A stretch of DNA of 64,000 nt, taken from assembly GCA_963737225.1 (NCBI GenBank), contig CAVTSA010000009.1, forward strand, positions 62,001 through 126,000, read 5' to 3'. Shown piece by piece: positions 46,410-54,960 of the stretch (its first letter is position 1; every line of letters starts with the position of its first letter). Source of the DNA: CAVTSA01 sp963737225. Its GTDB lineage: Bacteria; Chloroflexota; Dormibacteria; Dormibacterales; Dormibacteraceae. Position numbers and translations under genes: made by a program. The notes beneath the pieces were generated by a model. It searched no databases. It was given only the letters and a program-made list of their open reading frames with translations, and was not told where the DNA came from.

Positions 46410-47656
46410 CAGTCGGGGTCCGCCAACACCACCGCGTTCTTCGGGATCGCGACGATGCCGCCCATCGAGACGTGAAAGCGCGCACGATCCCGCGCCGGAT
46501 CGACCCCGACCCGGGCCCCTTCCGCGATCCGCACGTTCTTGTCGATGATCGCGTTGCGGACGACCGCGTGGCGCCCCACGTCCACACTGTCCATCAGGAC
46601 CGACCCCTCGACGCTGGCGCCGGTGTGCACGAACACGTCGGGTGAGAGGACCGAGCGGTGTACCCGGGCGCCGCTCACGATGACCCCTGCGGAGACCAGC
46701 GAGTCGGTCGCGATCCCGCGCCGCTCGTGGTCGTCGAAGACGAACTTGGCGGGGGGTCGCTGCGGCGCGAACGTGTAGATGGGCCAGTCCTGGTTGTAGA
46801 GGCTGAACGCCGGCTCCGGCGAAACCAGGTCCATCGACGCCTCGTAGAAGGTATCCAGGTCTCCCACGTCACGCCAGTAGCCGACCTCTTCACCCGAGAC
46901 TCCCGGCACCCGGTTCTCCATGAAGTCGTAGCAGTAGGCGTCCCCTCGCTCCACCAGCAGGGGGACGATGCTGCCGCCGATGTCGTGCTTGGACGAATCG
47001 TTGGACTCGTCCTGGCTGACCGCGTCGACCAGGGCCTCGGTGGTGAAGATGTAGATACCCATCGAGGCATACGCGACCGAGGGGTCGTCGGGCACCGACG
47101 GCGGGTGCTCGGGCTTCTCCAGGAACGACTTCACGCGCCCCCGACGGTCGGTGTCGATGATGCCGAACGCCGGGGCCTCGGCCAGCGGGACGCGGATGCC
47201 GGCGAGTGTCAACCCGGCGCCGGTCTCCCGATGGAAGTCCAGCATCTGCCGGGGGTCCATGCGATAGATGTGGTCGGCGCCGAAGAGAAAGATGTGGTCA
47301 GGCTTGGCATCGCCGATCAGGTTCAGGTTCTGGAAGACCGCATCGGCCGAGCCCAGGAACCAGCGCGGCCCCACCCGCATCTGCGCCGGCACGGTGGTGA
47401 CGTAGTTGCCGAGCATCGGCGACAGGCTCCAGGTCTGCGAGATGTGCCGGTCCAGGCTGTGGCTCTTGTACTGGGTCAGGACCGCGATGCGGCGGACGCC
47501 CGCGTTGACCAGGTTGGACAGCGCGAAGTCGATCAGCCGGTAGGTGCCGCCGAAAGGGACCGCGGGCTTGGCGCGATCGGCGGTCAGCGGCATCAACCGC
47601 TTCCCTTCGCCGCCGGCCAGCACCATGCCCAGTTGATGAGACTGATGCCGCAGCAT
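46409..47656 (-). CDS. glgC: Glucose-1-phosphate adenylyltransferase
   Basis: A 415-residue GlgC that makes ADP-glucose, the committed step of glycogen synthesis. Motifs: MVLAGGEGKRLMPLTADRAK, KPAVPFGGTYRLIDFALSNL, GSADAVFQNLNLIG, FGADHIYRMD, EVGYWRDVGDLDTFYEA, and the C-terminal left-handed helix around SVDVGRHAVVRNAIIDKNVR. Overlap with the synthase gene shows an operon. It is divergent from an aminotransferase across a 62-base gap. Confidence 0.95.
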   Translation of the reverse strand: MLRHQSHQLGMVLAGGEGKRLMPLTADRAKPAVPFGGTYRLIDFALSNLVNAGVRRIAVLTQYKSHSLDRHISQTWSLSPMLGNYVTTVPAQMRVGPRWFLGSADAVFQNLNLIGDAKPDHIFLFGADHIYRMDPRQMLDFHRETGAGLTLAGIRVPLAEAPAFGIIDTDRRGRVKSFLEKPEHPPSVPDDPSVAYASMGIYIFTTEALVDAVSQDESNDSSKHDIGGSIVPLLVERGDAYCYDFMENRVPGVSGEEVGYWRDVGDLDTFYEASMDLVSPEPAFSLYNQDWPIYTFAPQRPPAKFVFDDHERRGIATDSLVSAGVIVSGARVHRSVLSPDVFVHTGASVEGSVLMDSVDVGRHAVVRNAIIDKNVRIAEGARVGVDPARDRARFHVSMGGIVAIPKNAVVLADPD

Positions 47657-47718
47657 GGGGCTATCATCGCCCAGCCGTATACCGTCCGCGCAAGCTCACC
47701 GCACACATTGGAGGCCCG

Positions 47719-48858
47719 ATGACGCTGCCCGACTTCGCACCGTTCGAGCTCGAGGAGTGGCAGTCACGCTGGGAGCGTGATGTCTCCTACAACCTCGCCG
47801 ACAGCGGCGTGCGGGCGCCGACCCTGCGTGACCTGGAGGCGCTGGGGGCCGACCTGGGACCGCTGCTCGACGGCTCGCTGCACTATCCCGACGTCCAGGG
47901 CACGGGGCGACTGCGCGAGCTGATCGCGGCCCAGTACCCGGGGGCCGAGCCGGACGGCGTGCTGGTCACCGTCGGTGCCGCCGAGGCCGGGATGCTGGCG
48001 GTTGAGGCCCTGGCCCGACCCGGCGACGACGTCAGCGTGCTGAGCCCGTCCTATCCGCAGGTGGAAGGCCTTCTTCGCAACCGCGGCTGTCGAGTCCGGA
48101 CCTTCCGGCTCGACGCCGGCCAGGACTGGTCGCTGGACCTCGCCTCGCTGGAGCATGCGATCCTCCCCACGACCCGCCTGGTGGCGATCTGCAACCCGAA
48201 CAACCCGACCGGCCGCGTGCTCCGGGGAGTGGAGCTGGACGCGATCCGGGAGCGGACCCGGTCGGTGGGTGCGACGCTCCTGGTCGACGAGGTGTACCGG
48301 GGCACGGAGCACGACGGCGTGGAGCGGCCAAGTCTTTTCGAGGCGGACGCGCAGACGGTCGTGCTCGGATCTCTGTCCAAGGCCTACGGAATGCCCGGCC
48401 TGCGACTTGGGTGGACGGTGGCCGGACCCGAGCTTACCCAGGCGCTCTGGCGGCGCCACGAGTACGCCGCCATCTCGGCCGCGGGTCCCAGCATGGCGAT
48501 CGCGGAGCAGGTGCTGGCACCAGGGCTCCGGGCGCGGCTCCTGGTGCGGACGCGGGGACTGATCAAGCAGGGTCTGGGCACGCTGCAGGCCTGGCTCGAC
48601 GACGACGGCTCGGCCCTCCGGTGGACGCCCCCCGAGGCGGCGGCATTCGCCTTCCTGCAGCTGCCGCCAGGGACCGATGGAGACCGCTGGGCCTCCGAGC
48701 TTCGCGATCAGTCGGGCGTCCTGCTGGCGCCGGGCAGCGCCTTCGGGCACCCCGACTTCGTGCGGTTGACCTACGCGCTGGACCCGGATCGCCTGGCCGG
48801 GGCGCTGGCCCGGATCACGCCCCACCTCGCCCGGCACCAGGGAAGTTTGACGCGATGA
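47719..48858 (+). CDS. Class I/II PLP-dependent aminotransferase
   Basis: A 379-residue fold-type I aminotransferase. The PLP contacts are in CNPNNPTGRVL, VDEVYRG, and the lysine motif LGSLSKAYGMPGLRLGW (about residue 220); the carboxylate Arg is in DFVRLTYAL near the end. The amino acid substrate is not predictable. An ATGA overlap with the mycothiol-type gene downstream indicates a shared pathway or at least cotranslation. Confidence 0.88.
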   Translation: MTLPDFAPFELEEWQSRWERDVSYNLADSGVRAPTLRDLEALGADLGPLLDGSLHYPDVQGTGRLRELIAAQYPGAEPDGVLVTVGAAEAGMLAVEALARPGDDVSVLSPSYPQVEGLLRNRGCRVRTFRLDAGQDWSLDLASLEHAILPTTRLVAICNPNNPTGRVLRGVELDAIRERTRSVGATLLVDEVYRGTEHDGVERPSLFEADAQTVVLGSLSKAYGMPGLRLGWTVAGPELTQALWRRHEYAAISAAGPSMAIAEQVLAPGLRARLLVRTRGLIKQGLGTLQAWLDDDGSALRWTPPEAAAFAFLQLPPGTDGDRWASELRDQSGVLLAPGSAFGHPDFVRLTYALDPDRLAGALARITPHLARHQGSLTR

Positions 48859-49565
48859 CCGACAGCACGGCAATCGAGCACGACTTGTGCCTGGTCGAGG
48901 AGGGGACGGACCTCTTCCTGGCCCAGGTGACAAGGCTCGACGGGTCCAAAGTCCACGAGGCCTCCGCGCTGCCGGGCTGGACGCGAGGCCACATCATCAC
49001 GCACGTCGCCCGCAACGCGGACGGGATGGCACGGCTGGCGACCTGGGCGCGCACCGGCGTCGAGGAGCCGATGTACGGCGACCGGCATCCCCGGGCCACC
49101 GACATCGAGGCGGGAGCGCCGCGCGGCCTGGACGAGCAGGAGGCGGACGTGCGGGAATCGGCGGGGCGGCTCGCCGCGGCGTTCGGCGGGCTCTCCGGCG
49201 ACGCCTGGTCGGCGCCGGTCCGCACCGCCACCCGCGAGGTGCCGGCGTCCTACCTGCCCTGGATGCGGGCACGCGAGGTCTGGCTGCACGCGCTCGACCT
49301 GGACGCGGGAGCCACCTATCAGGACCTGGCGCCCGGGTTCGCCGTCCGGCTGCTGGACGACCTGGTCGGGGACCTCTCCGACCGGCCCGGCATGCCGGCC
49401 CTGGTGATGGAGACTGGCGAGCGTTCGCTGGAGGTGCCGGGCACCGGCGTCCCGATCCGGGTCACCGGCACCTCTGCCGCCGTCGCCTGCTGGTTGAGCG
49501 GACGCCCCGGCCCCGTCACCCGCCCCGACGGCGGCGCCCTCCCCCCACTCCCCGCCTGGCTCTGA
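48855..49565 (+). CDS. Mycothiol-dependent maleylpyruvate isomerase-like (DinB fold) protein
   Basis: A 236-residue protein with an MDMPI_N/DinB-like four-helix domain (LPGWTRGHIITHVARNADGM; YLPWMRAREVWLHALDLDAG) with the metal histidines of that fold, and a C-terminal MDMPI_C-like domain (VRVTGTSAAVACWLSGR reads IRVTGTSAAVACWLSGR). Known members use mycothiol, an actinobacterial thiol. ATG 48855 overlaps the aminotransferase stop. The real substrate is unknown; many relatives are thiol transferases of unknown specificity. Confidence 0.8.
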   Translation: MTDSTAIEHDLCLVEEGTDLFLAQVTRLDGSKVHEASALPGWTRGHIITHVARNADGMARLATWARTGVEEPMYGDRHPRATDIEAGAPRGLDEQEADVRESAGRLAAAFGGLSGDAWSAPVRTATREVPASYLPWMRAREVWLHALDLDAGATYQDLAPGFAVRLLDDLVGDLSDRPGMPALVMETGERSLEVPGTGVPIRVTGTSAAVACWLSGRPGPVTRPDGGALPPLPAWL

Positions 49566-49589
49566 GCAACCCGGGCCGTGAATTAGGTC

Positions 49590-49650
49590 GTTTCTGCAGA
49601 AACCGTCGCTATCTACGACCCGGAAAGAGCGGAATGTGCAGAAACGGCCC
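49590..49650. repeat. Paired palindrome locus I (TGCAGAAAC core)
   Basis: TTTCTGCAGAAACCG (from 49591) and AATGTGCAGAAACGGCCC (from 49633) share TGCAGAAAC at 49595 and 49637, exactly 42 bp apart, between convergent genes. Same core as locus H. Confidence 0.75.
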
Positions 49651-50606
49651 TAGGCTGGGGCACCGGCCAGCACCGACGCCAGCGTGCCGGCTGCGATGTT
49701 GCGCCCGGTCAGCACCAGCACGGTGCGCCCGGCGGTCGGGATGAGCCCCGCCAGCAGCGCGGCCAGCGGGGCGGCACCTGCCCCCTCCAACGTCAGTCCG
49801 ATCTCGAGCGCGGCGTGGCGGATGCCGCGGATCAGCTGCTCCTCGCTCACCGCCACCAGGTGAACGCCGCCGGCCGCGATCAGCGACGGCGTGATCGAGC
49901 CGGGCTCGAGGTTGCCGGCCAGCCCGTCGGCCAGCGTCGGCCTCACCTGCACGTCCGTCACCCGGCCGGCCTTGACCGAAGCCGACACCGCCGGCGAGCA
50001 CGCCGCCTCGACGCCGACAAGAGTGATCCCCGGCCGGGTGCCGGCCCAGACGGCGAGGCCCGCACACAGGCCACCACCGCCCACCGGGCAGACGACGGTC
50101 AGGGGTCCCGGTGGCCGCTGCTCGTCGAGCTCGCTGCCGATGGTCGACTGGCCCGCGATCACATCGGGGTCGTTGTAGGGGGAGACGTAAACACCGCCGG
50201 CCGACGCCTGGTCGAGAGCGTGCCGTTCGGCGGCGTCGTAACCGTCCCCGTATTCGGTTACCTGCACGGGATACCGGCGCAGGGCCGCCCGCTTGGCCGC
50301 GGACGCGGTGACCGGGATCACGATCGTGGCCGGAACGCCAAGCCTGCCCGCCGCCCAGGCGACGCCCAGGCCGTGGTTGCCGGCGCTGGCGGTCACGGCG
50401 CGCGTCTTCGCCGGCAGGCGGCTCAGCGCGCTCAACGCACCTCGGACCTTGAACGACCCGGTCGGCTGAACGGTCTCCACCTTGGCGTAGAGCTCCGCTT
50501 CCAGCCGGACCAGGGGCGTCGCGGAAAGGGCTCGCCCGACGGCCTCCCGCGCGTGCGAGAGGTCGTCGGGCGTCGGCGCACGCACCGGCCGCGCGCCCGA
50601 GCCCAT
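49650..50606 (-). CDS. Threonine/serine dehydratase-like PLP enzyme
   Basis: A 318-residue fold-type II PLP protein. The cofactor Lys is in QPTGSFKVRGALSAL (about residue 50), followed by VTASAGNHGLGVAWAAGRLG and the phosphate-binding CPVGGGGLCAGLAVW. It lacks the C-terminal ACT domain of biosynthetic IlvA, so it is closer to catabolic threonine dehydratases, serine racemase or related enzymes. ATG 50606 follows the CHAP gene stop by 5 bases, but their functions seem unrelated. Confidence 0.85.
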   Translation of the reverse strand: MGSGARPVRAPTPDDLSHAREAVGRALSATPLVRLEAELYAKVETVQPTGSFKVRGALSALSRLPAKTRAVTASAGNHGLGVAWAAGRLGVPATIVIPVTASAAKRAALRRYPVQVTEYGDGYDAAERHALDQASAGGVYVSPYNDPDVIAGQSTIGSELDEQRPPGPLTVVCPVGGGGLCAGLAVWAGTRPGITLVGVEAACSPAVSASVKAGRVTDVQVRPTLADGLAGNLEPGSITPSLIAAGGVHLVAVSEEQLIRGIRHAALEIGLTLEGAGAAPLAALLAGLIPTAGRTVLVLTGRNIAAGTLASVLAGAPA

Positions 50607-50611
50607 GCCGG

Positions 50612-51625
50612 CTAGTAGATGAAGGTGACCAGGTTCGAGTTGGCCCGGGTCTCCTGACGGGTATCGGTGACGTAGGGGCCCAGGTAGTTCATCTCGGTGA
50701 CGGTCCAGTCGTTGTCGTCCTGCACCGCCGTCACCACGGCCACGTGGCCGAAGCCGCTGTCGGCCTCCTCCTCGATCGCACCGACCACGGGGGTCATACC
50801 CTCCGCCTGTCCATCTGCGGCGGCGGCAGCGGGCCACTGGTCCGCGTTGCCCATCCACGGAATCGAGTAGATCTGCGCCACGTACCAGACGCACTGCCCG
50901 GGGTCGAAGCGATTGGGATTCGACGGCCCCGGCTGGAGGGTGATCGTGGCCCCCGCCGCGACCGCCGGAGCAGCACTCGCGCTCGCCATCGGCGCGGGCG
51001 TCGAGGTGGTCGACGTGGTCGAGCCGGTGGAGGACGCGGCCTGGGCGGCGGCGGCCTGCTGCTGCTGTTTCACCTGGAGATCCGAGATCTCGGACTGCGT
51101 GCTGGCGGCGATCGCCGTCGCCTCGTCCTTCTGCTTCGAGATCTTGTCCAGCTCCACCTGAGCCGCCGACTGGTCCTGCTCGTCTTTCGCCTTCAGCGCC
51201 CTGGCGGCGGTGAACAGCTGCTGCTGCTGCTTGGCGATGAGGCGCGACTGCGCGACGCCGCTCAGCAGCTCGCCGAGATTCCGGGCGCCCAGGATCGTGG
51301 TCAGGGTCAGGGCCGGGCGCTCGTATTCGATGCGAGCCACCTGGTCCATCTGATGATTGACCAGCGCTTCCTGCTGCTTGTCGGCCGAGACCTTCGCGTT
51401 GAGCGTGCTCACCGTCGCCTGCTCACCCTCCACCTGATTGGCGAGCGTGTCGACGGTGGCCTGCTGCTGCTTCAGCTGCTGAAGCAGCGTCGAGAGCTGC
51501 TGGCTCAGGTCCGGGCCCGGCGTTGGCCCGTTGGCCCTGGTCGCCGCCAGCGCCGGCTGCATGGTGACGGCGCCCAGCATCAGGGCGACCGCGAGCGCCG
51601 CGAGCAGTCTCAGGGATCGGATCAT
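50612..51625 (-). CDS. Secreted coiled-coil CHAP peptidoglycan hydrolase (PcsB-like)
   Basis: A 337-residue exported protein: signal peptide (LRLLAALAVALMLGAVTMQP, then AALA), a long coiled coil (about 40-190) rich in Gln, a Ser/Thr linker, and a C-terminal CHAP domain with catalytic Cys in DPGQCVWYVAQIYS and His in GFGHVAVVTAV. PcsB and CwlO-type hydrolases are activated through their coiled coils by FtsEX, and this gene overlaps ftsX (ATGA). The three genes therefore form one division/wall-hydrolysis module. Confidence 0.88.
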   Translation of the reverse strand: MIRSLRLLAALAVALMLGAVTMQPALAATRANGPTPGPDLSQQLSTLLQQLKQQQATVDTLANQVEGEQATVSTLNAKVSADKQQEALVNHQMDQVARIEYERPALTLTTILGARNLGELLSGVAQSRLIAKQQQQLFTAARALKAKDEQDQSAAQVELDKISKQKDEATAIAASTQSEISDLQVKQQQQAAAAQAASSTGSTTSTTSTPAPMASASAAPAVAAGATITLQPGPSNPNRFDPGQCVWYVAQIYSIPWMGNADQWPAAAAADGQAEGMTPVVGAIEEEADSGFGHVAVVTAVQDDNDWTVTEMNYLGPYVTDTRQETRANSNLVTFIY

Positions 51626-52530
51626 CGGGGCAACCTCACGAGCAGACTGCAGATGCCGAGCGTGACCAGACTGCCGACGAGCGTCGCCAGGCTGATCTCC
51701 ATCAGGGTGAGGTTCGGCGTTGCCATCTGAAGGAAGGGCATGTACGCGTTGGCGCCCGCCACCAGCCGGGTTCCCACCGCCAGCAGCGTGGCGACCGCGA
51801 TCACGGTGCCGGCCACCGCCAGCGACAGCGACTCGAAGAGCAACGGGAGCCGGATAACCGGTCGCGGCGCGCCCACCAGGGCGAGGATCCGCAGCTCCGC
51901 GCGGCGGGACCGGACTTCGGCCCGGATCAGCACCATCGAGATCAGCGAGGCGATGAGGAGGGCCGCGACGCCGATCCCGATCACGATCCCGTTCGCCCAG
52001 TTGAGCGCGGCACTGAGGCGATGCGCCTCACGCGGCGTGTAGCTGGTGGGGAGGGACCTGTCGACGGCGGGGCTCTTCAGGGCCAGGGCGGTCACCTGAG
52101 CCGATGCGGCCGGATTCTGCAGGTTGACCATGATGCTGGCCGGATAGGGGTTGTCGGCGGCGGACCCGATCTCCGCGATCGCCGGGTTCGCACGCGCCTG
52201 TGCCAGTGCCTGGGCTTTGGAGATGTAGTGGACGCCCCGGACGCCGTTCAGCCCGGCGATCTGGTTCTGCAAGGTTTGCACCTGCTGGGCGTTCGCCCCG
52301 CCGGCCAGGAAGACCTGGAACTGCGACGCCGAGCGAGCCTGCGCGGCCAGGCTTCGCTGTGCGAGGACCAGCACCAGCTCAGTGTTCGCCGCCACGGCGA
52401 GGATGATCCCGATCGCGAGCGTCGTGGCGATCCACGGAAGAAGGCGGGCTCGAAAGCACCGCCAGCAGTAGGCAAGCACGCCCCCGGTGTAACGGGGCGC
52501 CCACGTGAACGTGCCCCCTCGGGTGGCCAC
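51622..52530 (-). CDS. ftsX: Cell division ABC transporter permease FtsX
   Basis: A 302-residue FtsX with TM1 (about 30-50, LLPWIATTLAIGIILAVAAN), an extracellular domain (about 55-175) and three more helices (IGVAALLIASLISMVLIRAE; LSLAVAGTVIAVATLLAVG; ISLATLVGSLVTLGICSLLV). It transmits FtsE ATPase cycles to an extracellular hydrolase. A GTG start at 52530. The 106 bases between ftsE and ftsX hold two 18-base purine-rich direct repeats. Confidence 0.92.
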   Translation of the reverse strand: MATRGGTFTWAPRYTGGVLAYCWRCFRARLLPWIATTLAIGIILAVAANTELVLVLAQRSLAAQARSASQFQVFLAGGANAQQVQTLQNQIAGLNGVRGVHYISKAQALAQARANPAIAEIGSAADNPYPASIMVNLQNPAASAQVTALALKSPAVDRSLPTSYTPREAHRLSAALNWANGIVIGIGVAALLIASLISMVLIRAEVRSRRAELRILALVGAPRPVIRLPLLFESLSLAVAGTVIAVATLLAVGTRLVAGANAYMPFLQMATPNLTLMEISLATLVGSLVTLGICSLLVRLPR

Positions 52531-52536
52531 TAAACC

Positions 52537-52578
52537 TCGCCCTCCCCTCTCGTTGTCACGTCTCCCTCCCCTGTCGTT
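52537..52578 (-). repeat. Purine-rich direct repeats between ftsE and ftsX
   Basis: On the minus strand AACGACAGGGGAGGGAGA (52561-52578) and AACGAGAGGGGAGGGCGA (52537-52554) match at 16 of 18 positions with a 24-bp period. They contain GGGGAGGG tracts that could act as extended ribosome-binding sites or G-rich structures just before the ftsX start. Confidence 0.5.
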
Positions 52579-52636
52579 TCAACGCACCCCACTCCGCATG
52601 CTTCGGTTCGCGGGGATTCCGGGGTTGTCGACCCCC

Positions 52637-53353
52637 TCACGAGGCGATCCGCTGAGGCAAGGAACCGGTGCGCAGCCGGATCACGCGCGCCGGGTACTTG
52701 TCCAGCACCCACTCATCGTGGGTCGCCATCAACACCGTGCTCCCCAGCAGCTCGTTGAGCTGACCGAAGAGGTCCATGATCCCGGCCGAAACCTCACTGT
52801 CGACGTTCCCGGTGGGCTCGTCGGCGAGGAGGACCCGTGGCTGGTGCGCGACCGCGCGAGCTATCGCGACCCGCTGCTGCTGGCCCCCTGAGAGGTGGCT
52901 CGGCCGCTCGTTCATCTTGTCTTTGAGCCCGACCAGCTCCAGCGCGTCCATCGCGTACCCACGCGGGTCGCGAATCCTCGGGTGCGCCAGCTGCAGGGGG
53001 AGCACCACGTTCTCCAACGCCGTCAGGTGGGCGAGCAGCTCGTACTGCTGGAAAACGCAGCCCACCCGACGGCGGATCGTCGCCGTCTGCCAGGCCTTGA
53101 GGCGGTGAACCGGGACTCCGTCCACCACGATGGATCCCGACTTGGGCCGGATCACCCCGTAGAGCAGCTTGAGCAAGGTCGACTTCCCTGCCCCCGAGGG
53201 TCCTACGACGTATGCGAACTCCCCGGGTTCGATCGAAAGATCAAGCCGCGAAAAAACTGGCGATCGTGCGTAACCAGCGGCGACCTCCTGCAGTTCAACT
53301 GCCCCGGGGGCCCCATCGGCCTTAGAGCGAGGTCGCGCCGGAGCGCGGGACAA
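52637..53353 (-). CDS. ftsE: Cell division ABC ATPase FtsE
   Basis: An ATPase of about 238 residues: Walker A VVGPSGAGKSTLLKLLYG, Q-loop CVFQQYELLAHLT, signature SHLSGGQQQRVAIARAV, Walker B RVLLADEPTGNVD and the switch His in TVLMATHDEW. The start is uncertain: TTG 53353 is the first usable codon in frame. An ATG at 53316 would be in frame if one C were missing from the C5G4 run at 53302-53310. It works with FtsX and the CHAP hydrolase downstream. Confidence 0.9.
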   Translation of the reverse strand: MSRAPARPRSKADGAPGAVELQEVAAGYARSPVFSRLDLSIEPGEFAYVVGPSGAGKSTLLKLLYGVIRPKSGSIVVDGVPVHRLKAWQTATIRRRVGCVFQQYELLAHLTALENVVLPLQLAHPRIRDPRGYAMDALELVGLKDKMNERPSHLSGGQQQRVAIARAVAHQPRVLLADEPTGNVDSEVSAGIMDLFGQLNELLGSTVLMATHDEWVLDKYPARVIRLRTGSLPQRIAS

Positions 53354-53804
53354 GAATTTGTGTAGACGTTCGGGCGCAGGTCGATGACCCACATGCCCAT
53401 CTACCCCTATGAGCACGAGGATGGAGGATACCCGATTACGGGGTTGGTTTTCACGCCGGTAGTCGGTCGCGGCCTCCGGGCCGGCTTCGGCGCCGGACAC
53501 ACGCTGCCCACCCTCCCGCACGTGGGAAGCCCCCGGTTCGAACTCAATTCGGGGGATCCACGGTCCATGCCAGGCCTCGGAAGCGCTTGTAAAGAGTGGC
53601 CTGCCGTGTCCGCGGGATTTCCGAAACTTTTCGGGGCTTTGGCATCCCAAGCGGGCGAGGTGAAGCCAGTGGGTAGACAAATCCTGCGCTCCAAAAATCC
53701 AAGCAGCATGGCCGGAAGGCCCAGGACGGAGCGCCCGGAAACCTGCGGAGGCTTCCGCTCCTCATCGTAGCCGGTCGTGCGCTCCGGTCGGCGCCCCGCC
53801 CCGG
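53354..53804. other. 450-base gap between mtaB and ftsE, no convincing gene
   Basis: Open frames here on both strands are short of coding character. The gap contains several stable inverted repeats: GCGCTCC/GGAGCGC (53686-53692 with 53728-53734), GGCC-GGAA-GGCC (53710-53721), CCGAAA/TTTCGG (53621-53634) and the junction annotated separately. I checked for tmRNA, RNase P RNA and SRP RNA signatures and found none. Confidence 0.6.
53495..53611. ncRNA. Candidate structured RNA with four-way junction
   Basis: An outer helix GGACAC (53495-53500) with GTGTCC (53606-53611) encloses three hairpins in order. These are CCCAC/GTGGG (53507-53511 with 53522-53526), CCCCCG/CGGGGG (53530-53535 with 53550-53555, 14-base loop) and CAGGCC/GGCCTG (53571-53576 with 53598-53603). 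All four helices are mutually compatible and form a closed junction. It would be either the ftsEX leader (minus strand) or an independent RNA; the GNRA-type GGAA loop nearby would favour the plus strand. No known class matched. Confidence 0.4.
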
Positions 53805-54959
53805 CTAAGCGCGGGTGATCACGGGCCAGGCCACCTCTTCGAGCTGACCCGCACGCCGGCCGGCGACCGGAGCCGTCGCCTGGAGATAGTTCTCGGTCAC
53901 GCCCTTGATCACATCGCCCAGGGTCCGATCCCAGATCGGGTGGAGCAGCCGTCCGGCAAACCGGGCCGCGTAACCCTCGTGCTGGCGGCGGGCCTGCTCG
54001 ATCAGTTCTTGCGAGCGGGCGTGCGCCACGTCGCGGGGCACCTGGTCCGCGTACCGCGCGGCAGCCGTGCGCGGGCGCGGCGAGAACCGGAAGACGTGGA
54101 GGTCCATGAACCGCGCCCAGGAGACCACCTCCTGGGTGGCACGGAAGTCCTGCTCGGTCTCGCCAGGGAAGCCGACCATGACGTCGCCCGTCAGGGCCAG
54201 ATCGGGCTGCGCGTTCCGGGCCAGCTCAACCGCGTGGCGGAAGCGATCGAGGTCGTACCGGCGGCGCATGCGGGCCAGGACCCGGTCGGAGCCGGACTGC
54301 AGGGGGAGATGCAGGTGGGGACAGACGCCGGGGAGCGAGAACAGCGAGGCGACGTCCTCATCGAGGTGGGAAGGGTCGATCGACGAGAGCCGGATCCGCG
54401 CCGGCGCGGCGGCGGCGACCAGCCGCCGCACGAGGGGGGCGAGGCCACCGCGGTAGGACCCGAGGTCGATCCCGGTCAGCACCAGCTCCCGGTACCCGGC
54501 ACGCGCCGCCGCGCGGGCGCGTGACTCCAGGTACGGCAGCACCCTCGAGATCGAGTGTCCCCGGGTCTGCCACACGATGCAGAACGTGCACCGGTTGTCG
54601 CAGCCGTCCTGCACCTTGAGCACGTAACGCGAGCGCCGGGTCCCGGGCGGCGGGAGGTGCGCCTCCACGCCGAGCGGCGCGCCCTTCCAGTGATTGGCGA
54701 TGGCGGCGTCCGCCCCCAGCGTGTCGGCGGGGTGGGCGTCGACGTAGCAGCCGAGCAGCAGCACCGCCGCACCGGGGTGCTCCCGGCGGACGCGGGCCAC
54801 CGCGTGGCGGGTGTCGCGATCGGCGTTGCGGGTCACGGTGCAGGAGTTGACGACCACGAAGTTGTCCGCGTCCTCGAGCAGCGCGGCCAGCTCGTCGGTT
54901 TCGGCCGCGTTGGTGCGGCAGCCCAGGTTCAGGAATTCCCGGGCAGGAGTGGCACCCAC
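53805..54959 (-). CDS. mtaB: tRNA t6A37 methylthiotransferase MtaB
   Basis: A 384-residue MiaB-family radical-SAM protein. The N-terminal methylthiotransferase domain has FLNLGCRTNAAETDEL and VVNSCTVT. The radical-SAM cluster is QDGCDNRCTFCIVWQTRG, followed by LHLPLQSGSDRVLARMRRRY and a TRAM-like end. The LNLGCRxNxxE start and C-terminal length fit MtaB rather than MiaB; it converts t6A37 to ms2t6A37. GTG 54959 comes one base after the lepA stop, so the two are translated together. Confidence 0.88.
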   Translation of the reverse strand: MGATPAREFLNLGCRTNAAETDELAALLEDADNFVVVNSCTVTRNADRDTRHAVARVRREHPGAAVLLLGCYVDAHPADTLGADAAIANHWKGAPLGVEAHLPPPGTRRSRYVLKVQDGCDNRCTFCIVWQTRGHSISRVLPYLESRARAAARAGYRELVLTGIDLGSYRGGLAPLVRRLVAAAAPARIRLSSIDPSHLDEDVASLFSLPGVCPHLHLPLQSGSDRVLARMRRRYDLDRFRHAVELARNAQPDLALTGDVMVGFPGETEQDFRATQEVVSWARFMDLHVFRFSPRPRTAAARYADQVPRDVAHARSQELIEQARRQHEGYAARFAGRLLHPIWDRTLGDVIKGVTENYLQATAPVAGRRAGQLEEVAWPVITRA

Positions 54960-54960
54960 G

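Noticed and set aside
53360..53800. tmRNA, RNase P RNA or SRP RNA in the gap upstream of ftsE
   Set aside because: Size and folding suggested it, but there is no tag reading frame, no CCA-ended tRNA-like domain, no GAGGAAAGTCC-type RNase P core and no SRP apical loop on either strand.
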